The position numbers and the translations under genes are program-made. A model generated the notes under the pieces. That model did no database searches. It had not been told where the DNA came from and worked only from the letters and a program-made list of their open reading frames with translations. Of a DNA stretch of 10,693 nt, positions 1 to 7,614 are shown one piece after another; the stretch's first letter is position 1; each line of letters starts with the position of its first letter. Source of the DNA: Pseudomonadota bacterium (GTDB taxonomy: Bacteria > Pseudomonadota > Gammaproteobacteria > Burkholderiales > Burkholderiaceae_C); NCBI GenBank assembly GCA_023396625.1, contig JAEWVY010000018.1:1-10693 (forward strand), given 5' to 3'.

Positions 1-1533
1 GGCAATATCTACGTTGCCAAGAACGAAGCCGAAGCCCAGGCGCAAGCCCCCGGCAAGAAGCTGCGCCGCGACGAAGACGTGCTGGACACCTGGTATTCGT
101 CTGCCATGGTGCCCTTCTCCACCATGGGCTGGCCCAACCAGGGCGACGCCGCCACGGACGACTACAACCTCTACCTGCCCAGCAGCGTGCTGGTCACCGG
201 CTACGACATCATCTTCTTCTGGGTCGCCCGGATGATCATGATGACGACACACTTCACCGGCCGTGTGCCGTTCAGGCATGTTTACATCCATGGACTGGTG
301 CGCGACGCACAGGGCCAGAAGATGAGCAAGTCCGAAGGCAATGTGCTCGACCCGGTCGACCTGATCGACGGCATCGCGCTGGCGCCCCTGCTGGACAAAC
401 GCACCACCGGGTTGCGCAAGCCTGAAAACGCACCCAAAGTACGCAAGCAGACCGAGAAGGAATTCCCCGACGGCATCCCGGCCTACGGCGCAGATGCGCT
501 GCGCTTCACCTTCGCCGCACTGGCCTCGCTGGGTCGAAGCATCAACTTCGACAGCAAACGCTGCGAGGGCTACCGCAATTTCTGCAACAAGCTCTGGAAC
601 GCCACACGCTTCGTATTGATGAACTGCGAAGGCCGCGATTGCGGTCTCGCCGATCACCCCGCAGGGGCCTGTGTCCCCGGCGGGGGCTACCTTGATTTTT
701 CCCAGGCCGACCGCTGGATCGTTTCACAGCTTCAGCGGGTAGAGGCTGAAGTGGCCAAGGGCTTCGCGGAGTATCGCCTCGACAACGTGGCCAATGCGAT
801 CTACGACTTCGTCTGGAACGAATTCTGCGACTGGTACCTCGAAATTGCGAAGGTGCAAATCCAGACCGGCAACGACGAACAGGTGCGCGCGACTCGTCGT
901 ACGCTGATGCGCACGCTGGAAACCATTCTGCGTCTGGCGCACCCCATCATCCCGTTCATCACCGAAGCCCTGTGGCAGAAGGTGGCGCCCGTGGCCGGCC
1001 GGGGCGGAGAGTCCGTCTGCGTGGCCGCCTATCCGGTAAGCCAACCAGAACGGATCGACGCTGAGGCGGAAAGGCATCTCGCGAAACTCAAAAACGTGGT
1101 CGATGCCTGCCGCAACCTGCGTGGAGAAATGAACGTCTCGCCCGCCATGCGATTGCCGCTTTATGTGGTGGGTGACGCAGCCTTCATGACGTCTGTGGCC
1201 CCGGTGCTGCAGGCCCTCGCCAAACTCAGTGAAGTCAGGGTTTTCGACGACGAAGCGGGTTGGGCCGCCGCCGCACAGAACGCGCCGGTGGCAGTGGTGG
1301 GCGACGCGCGTCTGTGCCTTTTCATGACCATCGACGTGGCCGCCGAGAAAATTCGTCTGGGCAAGGAGGTCAACCGGCTCGACGGGGAACTGACCAAGGC
1401 CCGCACAAAACTGGGCAATGAAGCCTTCGTCGCCAAAGCCCCGCCCGCGGTGATCGAGCAGGAGAAGAAGCGCATGGCCGAGTTCAGCGCGTTGCTCGCC
1501 CGGGTACGCGAGCAGCTCGCCAGGCTGGGCTGA
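1..1533 (+). CDS. valS: Valyl-tRNA synthetase, 3' part (5' end outside window)
   Basis: Class I aminoacyl-tRNA synthetase that attaches valine to tRNA-Val in the cytoplasm. The reading frame is open from the first base, so the gene begins upstream; 510 residues are visible of a family that usually has about 950. Seen here: the conserved DEDVLDTWYSSAM segment (fragment residues 24-36) of the catalytic core, the KMSKS ATP-binding loop at residues 107-111 (bases 319-333) followed by EGNVLDPVDLIDG, then the helical anticodon-binding domain with YDFVWNEFCDWYLE, and a charged C-terminal coiled-coil arm from about residue 445 (EVNRLDGELTKARTKL onward) that is typical of ValRS and distinguishes it from IleRS and LeuRS. 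The HIGH motif and the editing domain lie upstream and cannot be checked. The stop is TGA at 1531-1533. The gene converges on aspS. No frameshift or missing motif was seen. Identification is near certain. Confidence 0.97.
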   Translation, partial: GNIYVAKNEAEAQAQAPGKKLRRDEDVLDTWYSSAMVPFSTMGWPNQGDAATDDYNLYLPSSVLVTGYDIIFFWVARMIMMTTHFTGRVPFRHVYIHGLVRDAQGQKMSKSEGNVLDPVDLIDGIALAPLLDKRTTGLRKPENAPKVRKQTEKEFPDGIPAYGADALRFTFAALASLGRSINFDSKRCEGYRNFCNKLWNATRFVLMNCEGRDCGLADHPAGACVPGGGYLDFSQADRWIVSQLQRVEAEVAKGFAEYRLDNVANAIYDFVWNEFCDWYLEIAKVQIQTGNDEQVRATRRTLMRTLETILRLAHPIIPFITEALWQKVAPVAGRGGESVCVAAYPVSQPERIDAEAERHLAKLKNVVDACRNLRGEMNVSPAMRLPLYVVGDAAFMTSVAPVLQALAKLSEVRVFDDEAGWAAAAQNAPVAVVGDARLCLFMTIDVAAEKIRLGKEVNRLDGELTKARTKLGNEAFVAKAPPAVIEQEKKRMAEFSALLARVREQLARLG

Positions 1534-1550
1534 CAGCGCATCGAGAGTGC

Positions 1551-1574
1551 CTCGATGGGCAAACGCCCATCGAG
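1551..1574. terminator. Hairpin between convergent valS and aspS, likely bidirectional terminator
   Basis: A perfect 10-bp stem: arm CTCGATGGGC at 1551-1560, loop AAAC, arm GCCCATCGAG at 1565-1574. It lies 17 bases past the valS stop and 19 bases past the aspS stop, exactly where a shared terminator would sit. Neither strand has a run of T after the stem, so it is not a textbook Rho-independent terminator. It could act with Rho or protect 3' ends from exonucleases. The 5' arm can also pair with ATCGAG at 1540-1545, giving an alternative, weaker hairpin. Confidence 0.6.
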
Positions 1575-1593
1575 AATGGAAAAGGACCCGGCG

Positions 1594-3408
1594 TCACGCG
1601 GCTTTCGCCGCGTCCACGTTGCGTAAGCGGATGTGCAACTCGCGCAGCTGCTTTTCATCCACGGGGCTCGGCGCCTGCGTGAGCAGGCACTGTGCGCGCT
1701 GGGTCTTGGGAAACGCGATCACGTCACGAATCGACTCGGCACCAGTCATCAGCGTGACAATGCGGTCCAGACCGAAGGCCAGACCGCCGTGTGGCGGCGC
1801 GCCGTACTGCAGCGCGTCCAGCAGGAAGCCGAACTTGAGTTGCGCCTCCTCGGGCGTGATCTTGAGGGCGTCAAACACTTTTTGCTGAACGTCGGCACGG
1901 TGGATGCGAACCGAGCCACCGCCCATCTCCCAGCCGTTGAGCACCATGTCGTAGCCCTGGGATATGCATTTCTCGGGCGCGGTCACCATCCAATCCTCAT
2001 GGCCCTCCTTGGGCGCCGTGAAGGGGTGGTGCACGGCGGTGTAGCGCTGGCTTTCCTCGTCGAACTCGAACATCGGGAAATCCACCACCCACATCGGGGC
2101 CCAGCGATCCTCGAACAGGCCGTGCTTCTTGCCGAACTCGCTGTGGCCGATCTTGATGCGTAGCGCGCCGATGGCGTCGTTGACGATCTTGGCTTTATCG
2201 GCACCGAAGAAGATCAGGTCGCCATCCTGCGCCCCCGTGCGCTTCAGGACTTCGTTGAGGGCGGCGTCGTGGATGTTCTTCACGATCGGGCTCTGCAGGC
2301 CATCACGGCCCTTGGCCAACTCATTGACCTTGATGTAGGCCAGCCCCTTTGCGCCGTAGATCTTGACGAACTCGGTGTAGCCGTCGATCTCGCCGCGGCT
2401 CAGGCCACCCTCCTCACGCGCGCCACCGGGCACCCGCAAGGCCACCACACGCCCACCGGCCATGTTGGCAGCACCGGAGAAGACCTTGAAGTCCACGTCC
2501 TTCATCACGTCGGTCACTTCGATGAACTGCAGTTTGACCCGCAGGTCCGGCTTGTCGGAGCCATAGCGAAACATGGCGTCCTGGTAAGTCATGACCGGAA
2601 ACTCGCCCAGGTCGACTCCGATGGTGTTCTTGAACACCGTGGTAATCATGCCCTGGAACATGTCACGGATATCCTGCTCGGTCAGAAACGAGGTCTCGAT
2701 ATCGATTTGGGTGAATTCAGGCTGGCGGTCGGCACGCAGGTCCTCGTCCCGGAAGCATTTTGTGATCTGGTAGTACCGGTCGAAACCGGCCACCATCAGC
2801 AACTGCTTGAACAACTGGGGCGACTGCGGCAGCGCGAAGAACTGGCCGTCATGCACCCGGCTGGGCACCAGGTAGTCCCGCGCCCCTTCCGGCGTGGACT
2901 TCGTCAACATCGGCGTCTCGATGTCGATGAAGCCATTGGCATCGAGGAACTTGCGCACCTCCATCGCCACCTTGTAGCGCAGCATCAGATTGCGCTGCAT
3001 GTAGGGGCGGCGCAGGTCCAGTACACGGTGGGTCAGGCGTGTGGTCTCGGACAGGTTTTCGTCGTCGAGCTGGAAGGGTGGCGTCACCGAGGCGTTGAGC
3101 ACGGTCAGTTCATGGCACAGCACCTCGATCTTGCCGCTCTTGAGGTGGTCGTTGGTGGTGCCTTCAGGGCGCGCGCGCACCAAGCCCTTGACCTGCACGC
3201 AGAACTCGTTGCGCAGGCCTTCGGCCGCCTTGAACATCTCGGGGCGGTCAGGATCACAGACCACCTGCACATAGCCTTCGCGGTCACGCAGGTCGACGAA
3301 GATCACCCCGCCGTGGTCGCGACGGCGGTTGACCCAGCCGCACAGGGTCACGGTCTGGCCCATCAGGGCTTCGGTCACGAGACCGCAATAGTGGGAACGC
3401 ATGGACAT
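1594..3408 (-). CDS. aspS: Aspartyl-tRNA synthetase, bacterial type, probably non-discriminating (Asp/Asn)
   Basis: Class IIb synthetase that charges tRNA-Asp with aspartate; 604 residues against about 590 for the bacterial-type family. In order: N-terminal OB-fold anticodon-binding domain (about 1-110, with VTLCGWVNRRRD at 20-31), catalytic domain with QSPQLFKQ (195-202), class II motif 2 FRDEDLRADRQPEF (219-232), the bacterial GAD insertion (about 290-420), and motif 3 GLAFGLDRIVTLMTG (542-556) with Arg549. His32 and Gly83 match the residues tied to relaxed tRNA specificity in Pseudomonas aeruginosa AspRS, where discriminating enzymes such as that of E. coli have Leu and Lys. Two ATGs are possible, at 3408 and 3402; GAAAG with a 6-base spacer favours 3408, while family alignment (MRSHYCG) fits 3402. 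It is the last gene of an fmdB-like/DUF502/aspS group, 57 bases after DUF502. The specificity call is inference; the family call is secure. Confidence 0.97.
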   Translation of the reverse strand: MSMRSHYCGLVTEALMGQTVTLCGWVNRRRDHGGVIFVDLRDREGYVQVVCDPDRPEMFKAAEGLRNEFCVQVKGLVRARPEGTTNDHLKSGKIEVLCHELTVLNASVTPPFQLDDENLSETTRLTHRVLDLRRPYMQRNLMLRYKVAMEVRKFLDANGFIDIETPMLTKSTPEGARDYLVPSRVHDGQFFALPQSPQLFKQLLMVAGFDRYYQITKCFRDEDLRADRQPEFTQIDIETSFLTEQDIRDMFQGMITTVFKNTIGVDLGEFPVMTYQDAMFRYGSDKPDLRVKLQFIEVTDVMKDVDFKVFSGAANMAGGRVVALRVPGGAREEGGLSRGEIDGYTEFVKIYGAKGLAYIKVNELAKGRDGLQSPIVKNIHDAALNEVLKRTGAQDGDLIFFGADKAKIVNDAIGALRIKIGHSEFGKKHGLFEDRWAPMWVVDFPMFEFDEESQRYTAVHHPFTAPKEGHEDWMVTAPEKCISQGYDMVLNGWEMGGGSVRIHRADVQQKVFDALKITPEEAQLKFGFLLDALQYGAPPHGGLAFGLDRIVTLMTGAESIRDVIAFPKTQRAQCLLTQAPSPVDEKQLRELHIRLRNVDAAKAA

Positions 3409-3465
3409 AGAACACTTTCAGCTGGCAACGCCACAGCAGGGCTGCGGCGCGATCGGTTCACACCT

Positions 3466-4113
3466 TCATGGTGTCGGACTCCGGGCATCCGCGCCGCCAG
3501 GAGCGACAACACCCATCGAAATGACATACTTGAGCGCGTCATCGACGCTCATCCTCAGCTCCACCACATCCGCGCGCGGCAGGACCAGGAAAAAACCGGA
3601 GGTCGGGTTCGGCGTGGTGGGCACATAGACGCTGACGTGATCGCCTCCCAGAAGCGTGGCGACTTCGCCGCCGGGCTTGCCGGTCAGAAACGCGATCGTC
3701 CAAGCACCCTGGCGCGGATACTGGATCAGCAGCGCTTTCGAGAAGGCATGGCCATTGCCGGAAAAAAGAGTGTCGGCCACCTGCTTGACGCTGGTGTAGA
3801 TGCTGCGAACCACTGGGATGCGGGTGATCATTGCGTCCCACTGGCGAACCCACCATTGGCCAAACATGTTGGCCACAAACACGCCGGTGACGAAAATGCC
3901 CGTCGCCACCAGGATCACGCCAAGCCCGGGTACATTGCGCAACCTGTCGGCGGCAATATGCATCCCCGGAATCACTGCATCGGCGGCGCCCAGCACAGCC
4001 AGAAAGATGCCATCCAGCACCCCGACCAGCCAAGTCAGTATCCAGACCGTCACCCCCAGGGGCAACCATACCAGCAGCCCAGTGATGAAGTATTGCCGCA
4101 AACGATGTTTCAT
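3466..4113 (-). CDS. DUF502 family inner-membrane protein
   Basis: Small membrane protein of the DUF502 family, of unknown biochemical role; plant relatives are the COV/LCV vascular-patterning proteins. With the ATG at 4113 it has 215 residues, a normal length. Two hydrophobic segments are visible, about 10-32 (TGLLVWLPLGVTVWILTWL) and 61-84 (VPGLGVILVATGIFVTGVF), followed by a soluble part with the family motifs IPVVRSIYTSVKQV (99-112), VPTTPNPTSGFFLVLP (164-179) and MSVDDALKYVISMGVV (188-203). The frame is open further, to a TTG at 4140, but the N-terminus MKHRLRQYFITG is the usual family start and the extra nine residues look unrelated. Neither start has a clear Shine-Dalgarno sequence. 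It begins 33 bases after the zinc-ribbon gene and ends 57 bases before aspS, so it is probably cotranscribed with both. What it does for the cell cannot be read from this. Confidence 0.9.
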   Translation of the reverse strand: MKHRLRQYFITGLLVWLPLGVTVWILTWLVGVLDGIFLAVLGAADAVIPGMHIAADRLRNVPGLGVILVATGIFVTGVFVANMFGQWWVRQWDAMITRIPVVRSIYTSVKQVADTLFSGNGHAFSKALLIQYPRQGAWTIAFLTGKPGGEVATLLGGDHVSVYVPTTPNPTSGFFLVLPRADVVELRMSVDDALKYVISMGVVAPGGADARSPTP

Positions 4114-4146
4114 CGGAAGGGGTGGTTCGGCACTTGCCAATGAATG

Positions 4147-4440
4147 TCAGTGACAGGCGCAGGACGCGCCACACCCCCCAGCCACGGGAGCTTCGGGGGA
4201 GGCGCCCGAAGATTCTGCAGGCTTGCTTTCCGTGGCCGCCGCGCTGCCAGCGGCGGCACCACCCCGGAAGTCCGTGGCGTACCAGCCCGACCCCTTGAGC
4301 TGGAATCCGGCCGCAGTAACCTGCTTCCTGAATGTATCCGCGCCACAGGCGGGACAGGCCGTCAGCGGTGCATCGGAAATTTTTTGCAGAACATCCTTGG
4401 CGTGGCCACAGGACTCGCAGCGGTAAGCGTAGATTGGCAT
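4147..4440 (-). CDS. FmdB-type zinc-ribbon protein
   Basis: Protein of 97 residues with the N-terminus MPIYAYRC that marks the FmdB/CxxC_CxxC_SSSS zinc-ribbon family. Two knuckles are present, Cys8-x-x-Cys11 and Cys29-x-x-Cys32, which should bind one zinc ion. The family motif FQLKGSGWYATD follows at 46-57. The rest is a low-complexity Ala/Gly/Ser/Glu tail ending in a second cysteine cluster (Cys90, Cys94, Cys96, His97). The family is often labelled 'regulatory' after FmdB of methylotrophs, but no function is established for this member. It is the first gene of the fmdB-like/DUF502/aspS group, with a promoter directly upstream. No clear Shine-Dalgarno sequence precedes the ATG, which follows a short predicted leader of roughly 27 bases. 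Confidence 0.9.
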   Translation of the reverse strand: MPIYAYRCESCGHAKDVLQKISDAPLTACPACGADTFRKQVTAAGFQLKGSGWYATDFRGGAAAGSAAATESKPAESSGASPEAPVAGGCGASCACH

Positions 4441-4474
4441 GGCGTAAAGGCTTGTTAGGGATGCAAAACCTTAA

Positions 4475-4501
4475 ATTATAGGCGGAGCCTCATGCCTTCA
4501 A
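4475..4501 (-). promoter_or_regulatory. Sigma70-type promoter for the fmdB-like/DUF502/aspS group
   Basis: On the - strand, bases 4480-4475 read TATAAT, a perfect -10 hexamer in an otherwise GC-rich region. TTGAAG (4501-4496) is a plausible -35 with a 15-base spacer, shorter than the ideal 17. Transcription would start near 4467, leaving a leader of about 27 bases before the zinc-ribbon gene. The strong -10 and the position just upstream of the first gene are the support; the -35 is the weak part. Confidence 0.6.
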
Positions 4502-4514
4502 GCCCCGTCAGGAA

Positions 4515-4534
4515 CCAGGGCTCGTGCGCCCTGG
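4515..4534 (-). terminator. Possible terminator hairpin after the symporter gene
   Basis: A perfect 7-bp stem, CCAGGGC at 4515-4521 and GCCCTGG at 4528-4534, with a 6-base loop, 18 bases beyond the symporter stop codon and just before the downstream promoter. No T run follows on the - strand, so termination is inferred from position and stem only. Confidence 0.35.
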
Positions 4535-4552
4535 CCTCGACGCGCCCGCCCG

Positions 4553-6004
4553 TCAGGACGCACTGCCCTCGAAGTGGTGGACATGTCCTGCGCGGTTTGC
4601 AATCCACTGAGGTCCGAGCGACCCTGCCAGCATGCCTGCGAAGGCCGCCAGCAATCCGGCCAGTTGCTGCGGAAATGCCTCCGAAAGCGGGGGGACCGCG
4701 ATGAACAGCAACCACACGCCCAGCCCCAGCGTCACCGAGAGCACAGCCCCCTGGGTCGTCGCACGCCGCCAGTACAAGCCGGAGACCAGCGGCACGAAGG
4801 CCCCCACGAGCGGCACCTGATAAGCGCCGGATACCAATTCATAGATCGACGTGCCCTGCATGCCCACCGCGTAGGCCAGCACACAACCCGTGAAGACCAG
4901 GACCGACACCCGCATGGCCTTGAGGGTCATCCCGTCGCTCATCCCTGGACGGATGTTGCGAAGAATGTTTTCGACAAAAGTCGTGCTCGGCGCAAGCAAG
5001 GTCGCCGACGCGGTGGACATGATCGCGGACAACAGCGCGCCAAAAAAGGCCACCTGCAGGAAAATCGGCATGCGCTCCATCACCAGAGTCGGTAATACCT
5101 TCTGCGGATCGTCTTTCAAAAGGGCCGACGTCGTCTCGGGCATGACCAGCACCGCCGCAGTGACAACAAACATCGGGATGAAGGCGAACAACAGGTACAG
5201 CACTCCGCCGAAAATCGGGCCCCGCCTGGCGATGGACACATTCCGTGACGACATGACCCGCTGGAACACGTCCTGCTGCGGAATCGACCCCAGCATCATC
5301 GTGATCGCCGCGGCCCCGAAGAAAATCCACTCCCGGACTCCCCCTTGGGGAAAGAATTGAAATTTCTGCTCGCTTGCGGCATAGGCAAACACCTTGTCCG
5401 CCCCCCCCGCCAGTCCGGCCGCGAACCAGGCGATGGCAAGCAACCCCACCGCGATCACGATCATCTGCACAAAATCAGTCAGCGCGACCGACCACATGCC
5501 CCCATACAGCGTGTACACCAAAACCACGGCCGTGCCAATGCACATGCCCACCACAGGCGCAAGAGTCCCCTGGGTCAAGAGACTGAACACCAGGCCCAAT
5601 GCGGTAATTTGCGCCGCGACCCAGCCCAGGTAGCTCAGGATGATGAGCACGGAGCAAGCCATCTCGATTCCCTTGCCATACCGCTGGCGGTAGTAGTCAC
5701 CCAACGTGATGAGGTTCCTCGGATACAACTTCGCGGCAAAGAACAACCCCACGAGCACCAGGCACATGGACGCACCAAAAGGGTCTTCGACCACCGAGCC
5801 CAGCCCACCGCCAACGAATCGCGCAGAAACACCGAGCACGGTCTCCGAGCCGAACCATGTGGCAAAGGTGGTCGCCACTACCACGGCCAGCGGCAAACTG
5901 CGCCCGGCGACGGCGTAATCCGCCGTGTTGTGCACCCGGGTGGCAGCGTACAGGCCGATCACCACAGAAACCACGAGATAGAAAATGATGAATGTCAACA
6001 GCAT
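4553..6004 (-). CDS. Sodium:solute symporter (SSS family), substrate unknown
   Basis: Secondary transporter of the SSS/LeuT-fold family (PutP/SGLT superfamily), expected to couple Na+ entry to uptake of a small solute across the inner membrane. It has 483 residues with about 13 hydrophobic segments along its full length, a normal family size. Recognisable parts: N-terminal helix, family segment WFGSETVLGVSARF (about 50-63), LGDYYRQRYG (101-110), and SAIMSTASATLLAPS (about 326-340), whose serines match the Na2 sodium site seen in PutP and vSGLT. Two starts are adjacent, GTG at 6007 and ATG at 6004; GGAG at 6012-6015 lies 7 bases from the ATG, so I chose the ATG. It starts 47 bases after ubiB on the same strand and may be read through from it. 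A run of eight G on the coding strand lies inside the gene. Proline, pantothenate, acetate or another organic solute are all possible. Confidence 0.9.
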   Translation of the reverse strand: MLLTFIIFYLVVSVVIGLYAATRVHNTADYAVAGRSLPLAVVVATTFATWFGSETVLGVSARFVGGGLGSVVEDPFGASMCLVLVGLFFAAKLYPRNLITLGDYYRQRYGKGIEMACSVLIILSYLGWVAAQITALGLVFSLLTQGTLAPVVGMCIGTAVVLVYTLYGGMWSVALTDFVQMIVIAVGLLAIAWFAAGLAGGADKVFAYAASEQKFQFFPQGGVREWIFFGAAAITMMLGSIPQQDVFQRVMSSRNVSIARRGPIFGGVLYLLFAFIPMFVVTAAVLVMPETTSALLKDDPQKVLPTLVMERMPIFLQVAFFGALLSAIMSTASATLLAPSTTFVENILRNIRPGMSDGMTLKAMRVSVLVFTGCVLAYAVGMQGTSIYELVSGAYQVPLVGAFVPLVSGLYWRRATTQGAVLSVTLGLGVWLLFIAVPPLSEAFPQQLAGLLAAFAGMLAGSLGPQWIANRAGHVHHFEGSAS

Positions 6005-6051
6005 CACGTCACTCCATTCCGGTCATTCCTGGTCTTCTTCGGTGATCACGA

Positions 6052-7614
6052 TTACAAGCGCACGCGCAGAAAAATCTGCATCACGACCAGCCCGAGGACA
6101 AAGCCGATTCCCCCATAGATCACGCCTTGCAGGAGACGATTTGTCCGTCTTTGCTCGTGCAGCAGCTCCTGAAGCTCACGCTGCCGTTCGTCGCGACTGA
6201 CTCGCAAGTAGTCATGCAACAACCGCGGCAGATCCGGTAGCAGTTTGGCGTACCGGGGCGCTTGCGCCTTGAGCTGCTCGAACAGCTTCTGCGGCCCGAC
6301 CTGCTCCAGCATCCATTTCTCGAGAAATGGCTTGGCGGTGTTCCACAAATCGAGCTCCGGGTCCAGCTGGCGCCCCAGGCCCTCGATATTGAGCAGGGTC
6401 TTCTGCAGCAACACGAGCTGCGGCTGAATTTCCACGTGAAAGCGCCGCGAGGTCTGGAACAGCCGCAACAGGACCATGCCCAATGAAATCTCCCTCAGTG
6501 GACGGTCGAAATAGGGTTCGCACACACCCCGGATCGCCGACTCCAGCTCGTCCACGCGGGTGCCCGCAGGCACCCACCCAGACTCGATGTGCAATTCGGC
6601 CACCCGCTTGTAGTCACGGCGGAAAAAAGCCGTGAAGTTCTGCGCCAGGTATTCCTTGTCGTACTCGGTCAGGGTGCCGACGATGCCGAAATCGAGCGAA
6701 ATGTACCGGCCGAACGTGGCCGGCGCGACGCTGACCTGGATATTGCCAGGATGCATGTCGGCATGAAAAAAGCCGTCGCGGAAAACCTGGGTGAAAAAGA
6801 TCGTCACCCCGTCACGGGCGAGCTTCGGAATGTCCACCCCTGCCGCACGCAAGCGGTCCACCTGGCTGATGGGCACGCCATTCATGCGCTCCATCACAAT
6901 GACCTCGCTGTGGCAGTAGTCCCACAGCATCTCCGGGATCAGCACCAGGTCCAAGCCTTGCATGTTGCGCCGCAACTGTGCCGCGTTCGCTGCTTCACGC
7001 ACAAGGTCCAGCTCGTCATGCAGGTAGTTGTCGAACTCGGCCACCACTTCGCGAGGTTTGAGCCGCTTGCCGTCCGCGCTGAGGCTCTCTACCCACCCGG
7101 CCATCATGCGCATCAGGCCCAGGTCTTTTTCAATCACGGGCAGCATGCCGGGCCGCAACACCTTCACCGCCACCTCGCGCTCGACACCATCGCGCCCCTT
7201 GAGCGTGGCGAAATGCACCTGCGCAATGGACGCACTGGCAACCGGCTCACGCTCGAAGCTGCTGAAAATCTCGCTCAATGGACGGTGAAATGCCCGCTCG
7301 ATCGTCGCCACCGCCACCGCGGAATCGAACGGTGGCACACGGTCCTGAAGCCGCGCCAGTTCGTCGGCGATGTCCTGCGGCAGCAAGTCCCGGCGGGTGG
7401 ACAGTACCTGCCCGAATTTCACAAAAATCGGCCCCAGCCGTTCAAGCGCCTCGCGCAGCCGCTGCCCGCGCGGCGCCCTCAGATTCCGGCCCACCGAAAT
7501 CAGCCGCGCGATGGCGCGTAGCCAAGGCCTGCGGAAACTGTTCAATACGAGCTCGTCAAGCCCGTAGCGCAATGAAATCCAGACAATGAAGATGCCGCGG
7601 AGCATGCGCGTCAT
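6052..7614 (-). CDS. ubiB: UbiB, ATPase accessory factor for ubiquinone biosynthesis
   Basis: Member of the UbiB/ADCK/COQ8 atypical kinase-like family, which hydrolyses ATP and is needed for making ubiquinone at the inner membrane; it is not thought to be a normal protein kinase. It has 520 residues against about 546 in E. coli. Visible features: the KxGQ motif (KFGQ, 66-69) of the family-specific extension, the loop ASASIAQVH (126-134) in place of a standard glycine-rich loop, the invariant Lys151 (VAVKVLRPG), the catalytic-loop motif HADMHPGN (284-291), the DFG metal-binding motif (308-310), and a C-terminal hydrophobic anchor (about 494-516). The ATG at 7614 overlaps the ubiJ stop by four bases (ATGA), which implies translational coupling. 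All key residues are present. Identification is near certain. Confidence 0.96.
   Translation of the reverse strand: MTRMLRGIFIVWISLRYGLDELVLNSFRRPWLRAIARLISVGRNLRAPRGQRLREALERLGPIFVKFGQVLSTRRDLLPQDIADELARLQDRVPPFDSAVAVATIERAFHRPLSEIFSSFEREPVASASIAQVHFATLKGRDGVEREVAVKVLRPGMLPVIEKDLGLMRMMAGWVESLSADGKRLKPREVVAEFDNYLHDELDLVREAANAAQLRRNMQGLDLVLIPEMLWDYCHSEVIVMERMNGVPISQVDRLRAAGVDIPKLARDGVTIFFTQVFRDGFFHADMHPGNIQVSVAPATFGRYISLDFGIVGTLTEYDKEYLAQNFTAFFRRDYKRVAELHIESGWVPAGTRVDELESAIRGVCEPYFDRPLREISLGMVLLRLFQTSRRFHVEIQPQLVLLQKTLLNIEGLGRQLDPELDLWNTAKPFLEKWMLEQVGPQKLFEQLKAQAPRYAKLLPDLPRLLHDYLRVSRDERQRELQELLHEQRRTNRLLQGVIYGGIGFVLGLVVMQIFLRVRL

Noticed and set aside
4114..4140. TTG start for the DUF502 protein, nine codons upstream
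   Set aside because: No Shine-Dalgarno precedes it and the MKHRLRQYF start at 4113 matches the usual family N-terminus.
2269..4143. A 624-codon open frame on the + strand across aspS and the DUF502 gene
   Set aside because: It is antisense to two well-supported genes, is full of His, Gln and Gly as expected from the reverse strand of GC-rich coding DNA, and has no recognisable domain.
5345..6118. A 257-codon + strand frame opposite the symporter gene
   Set aside because: It is an antisense shadow with His/Arg/Gln-rich composition and no family resemblance; the symporter on the other strand is clear.
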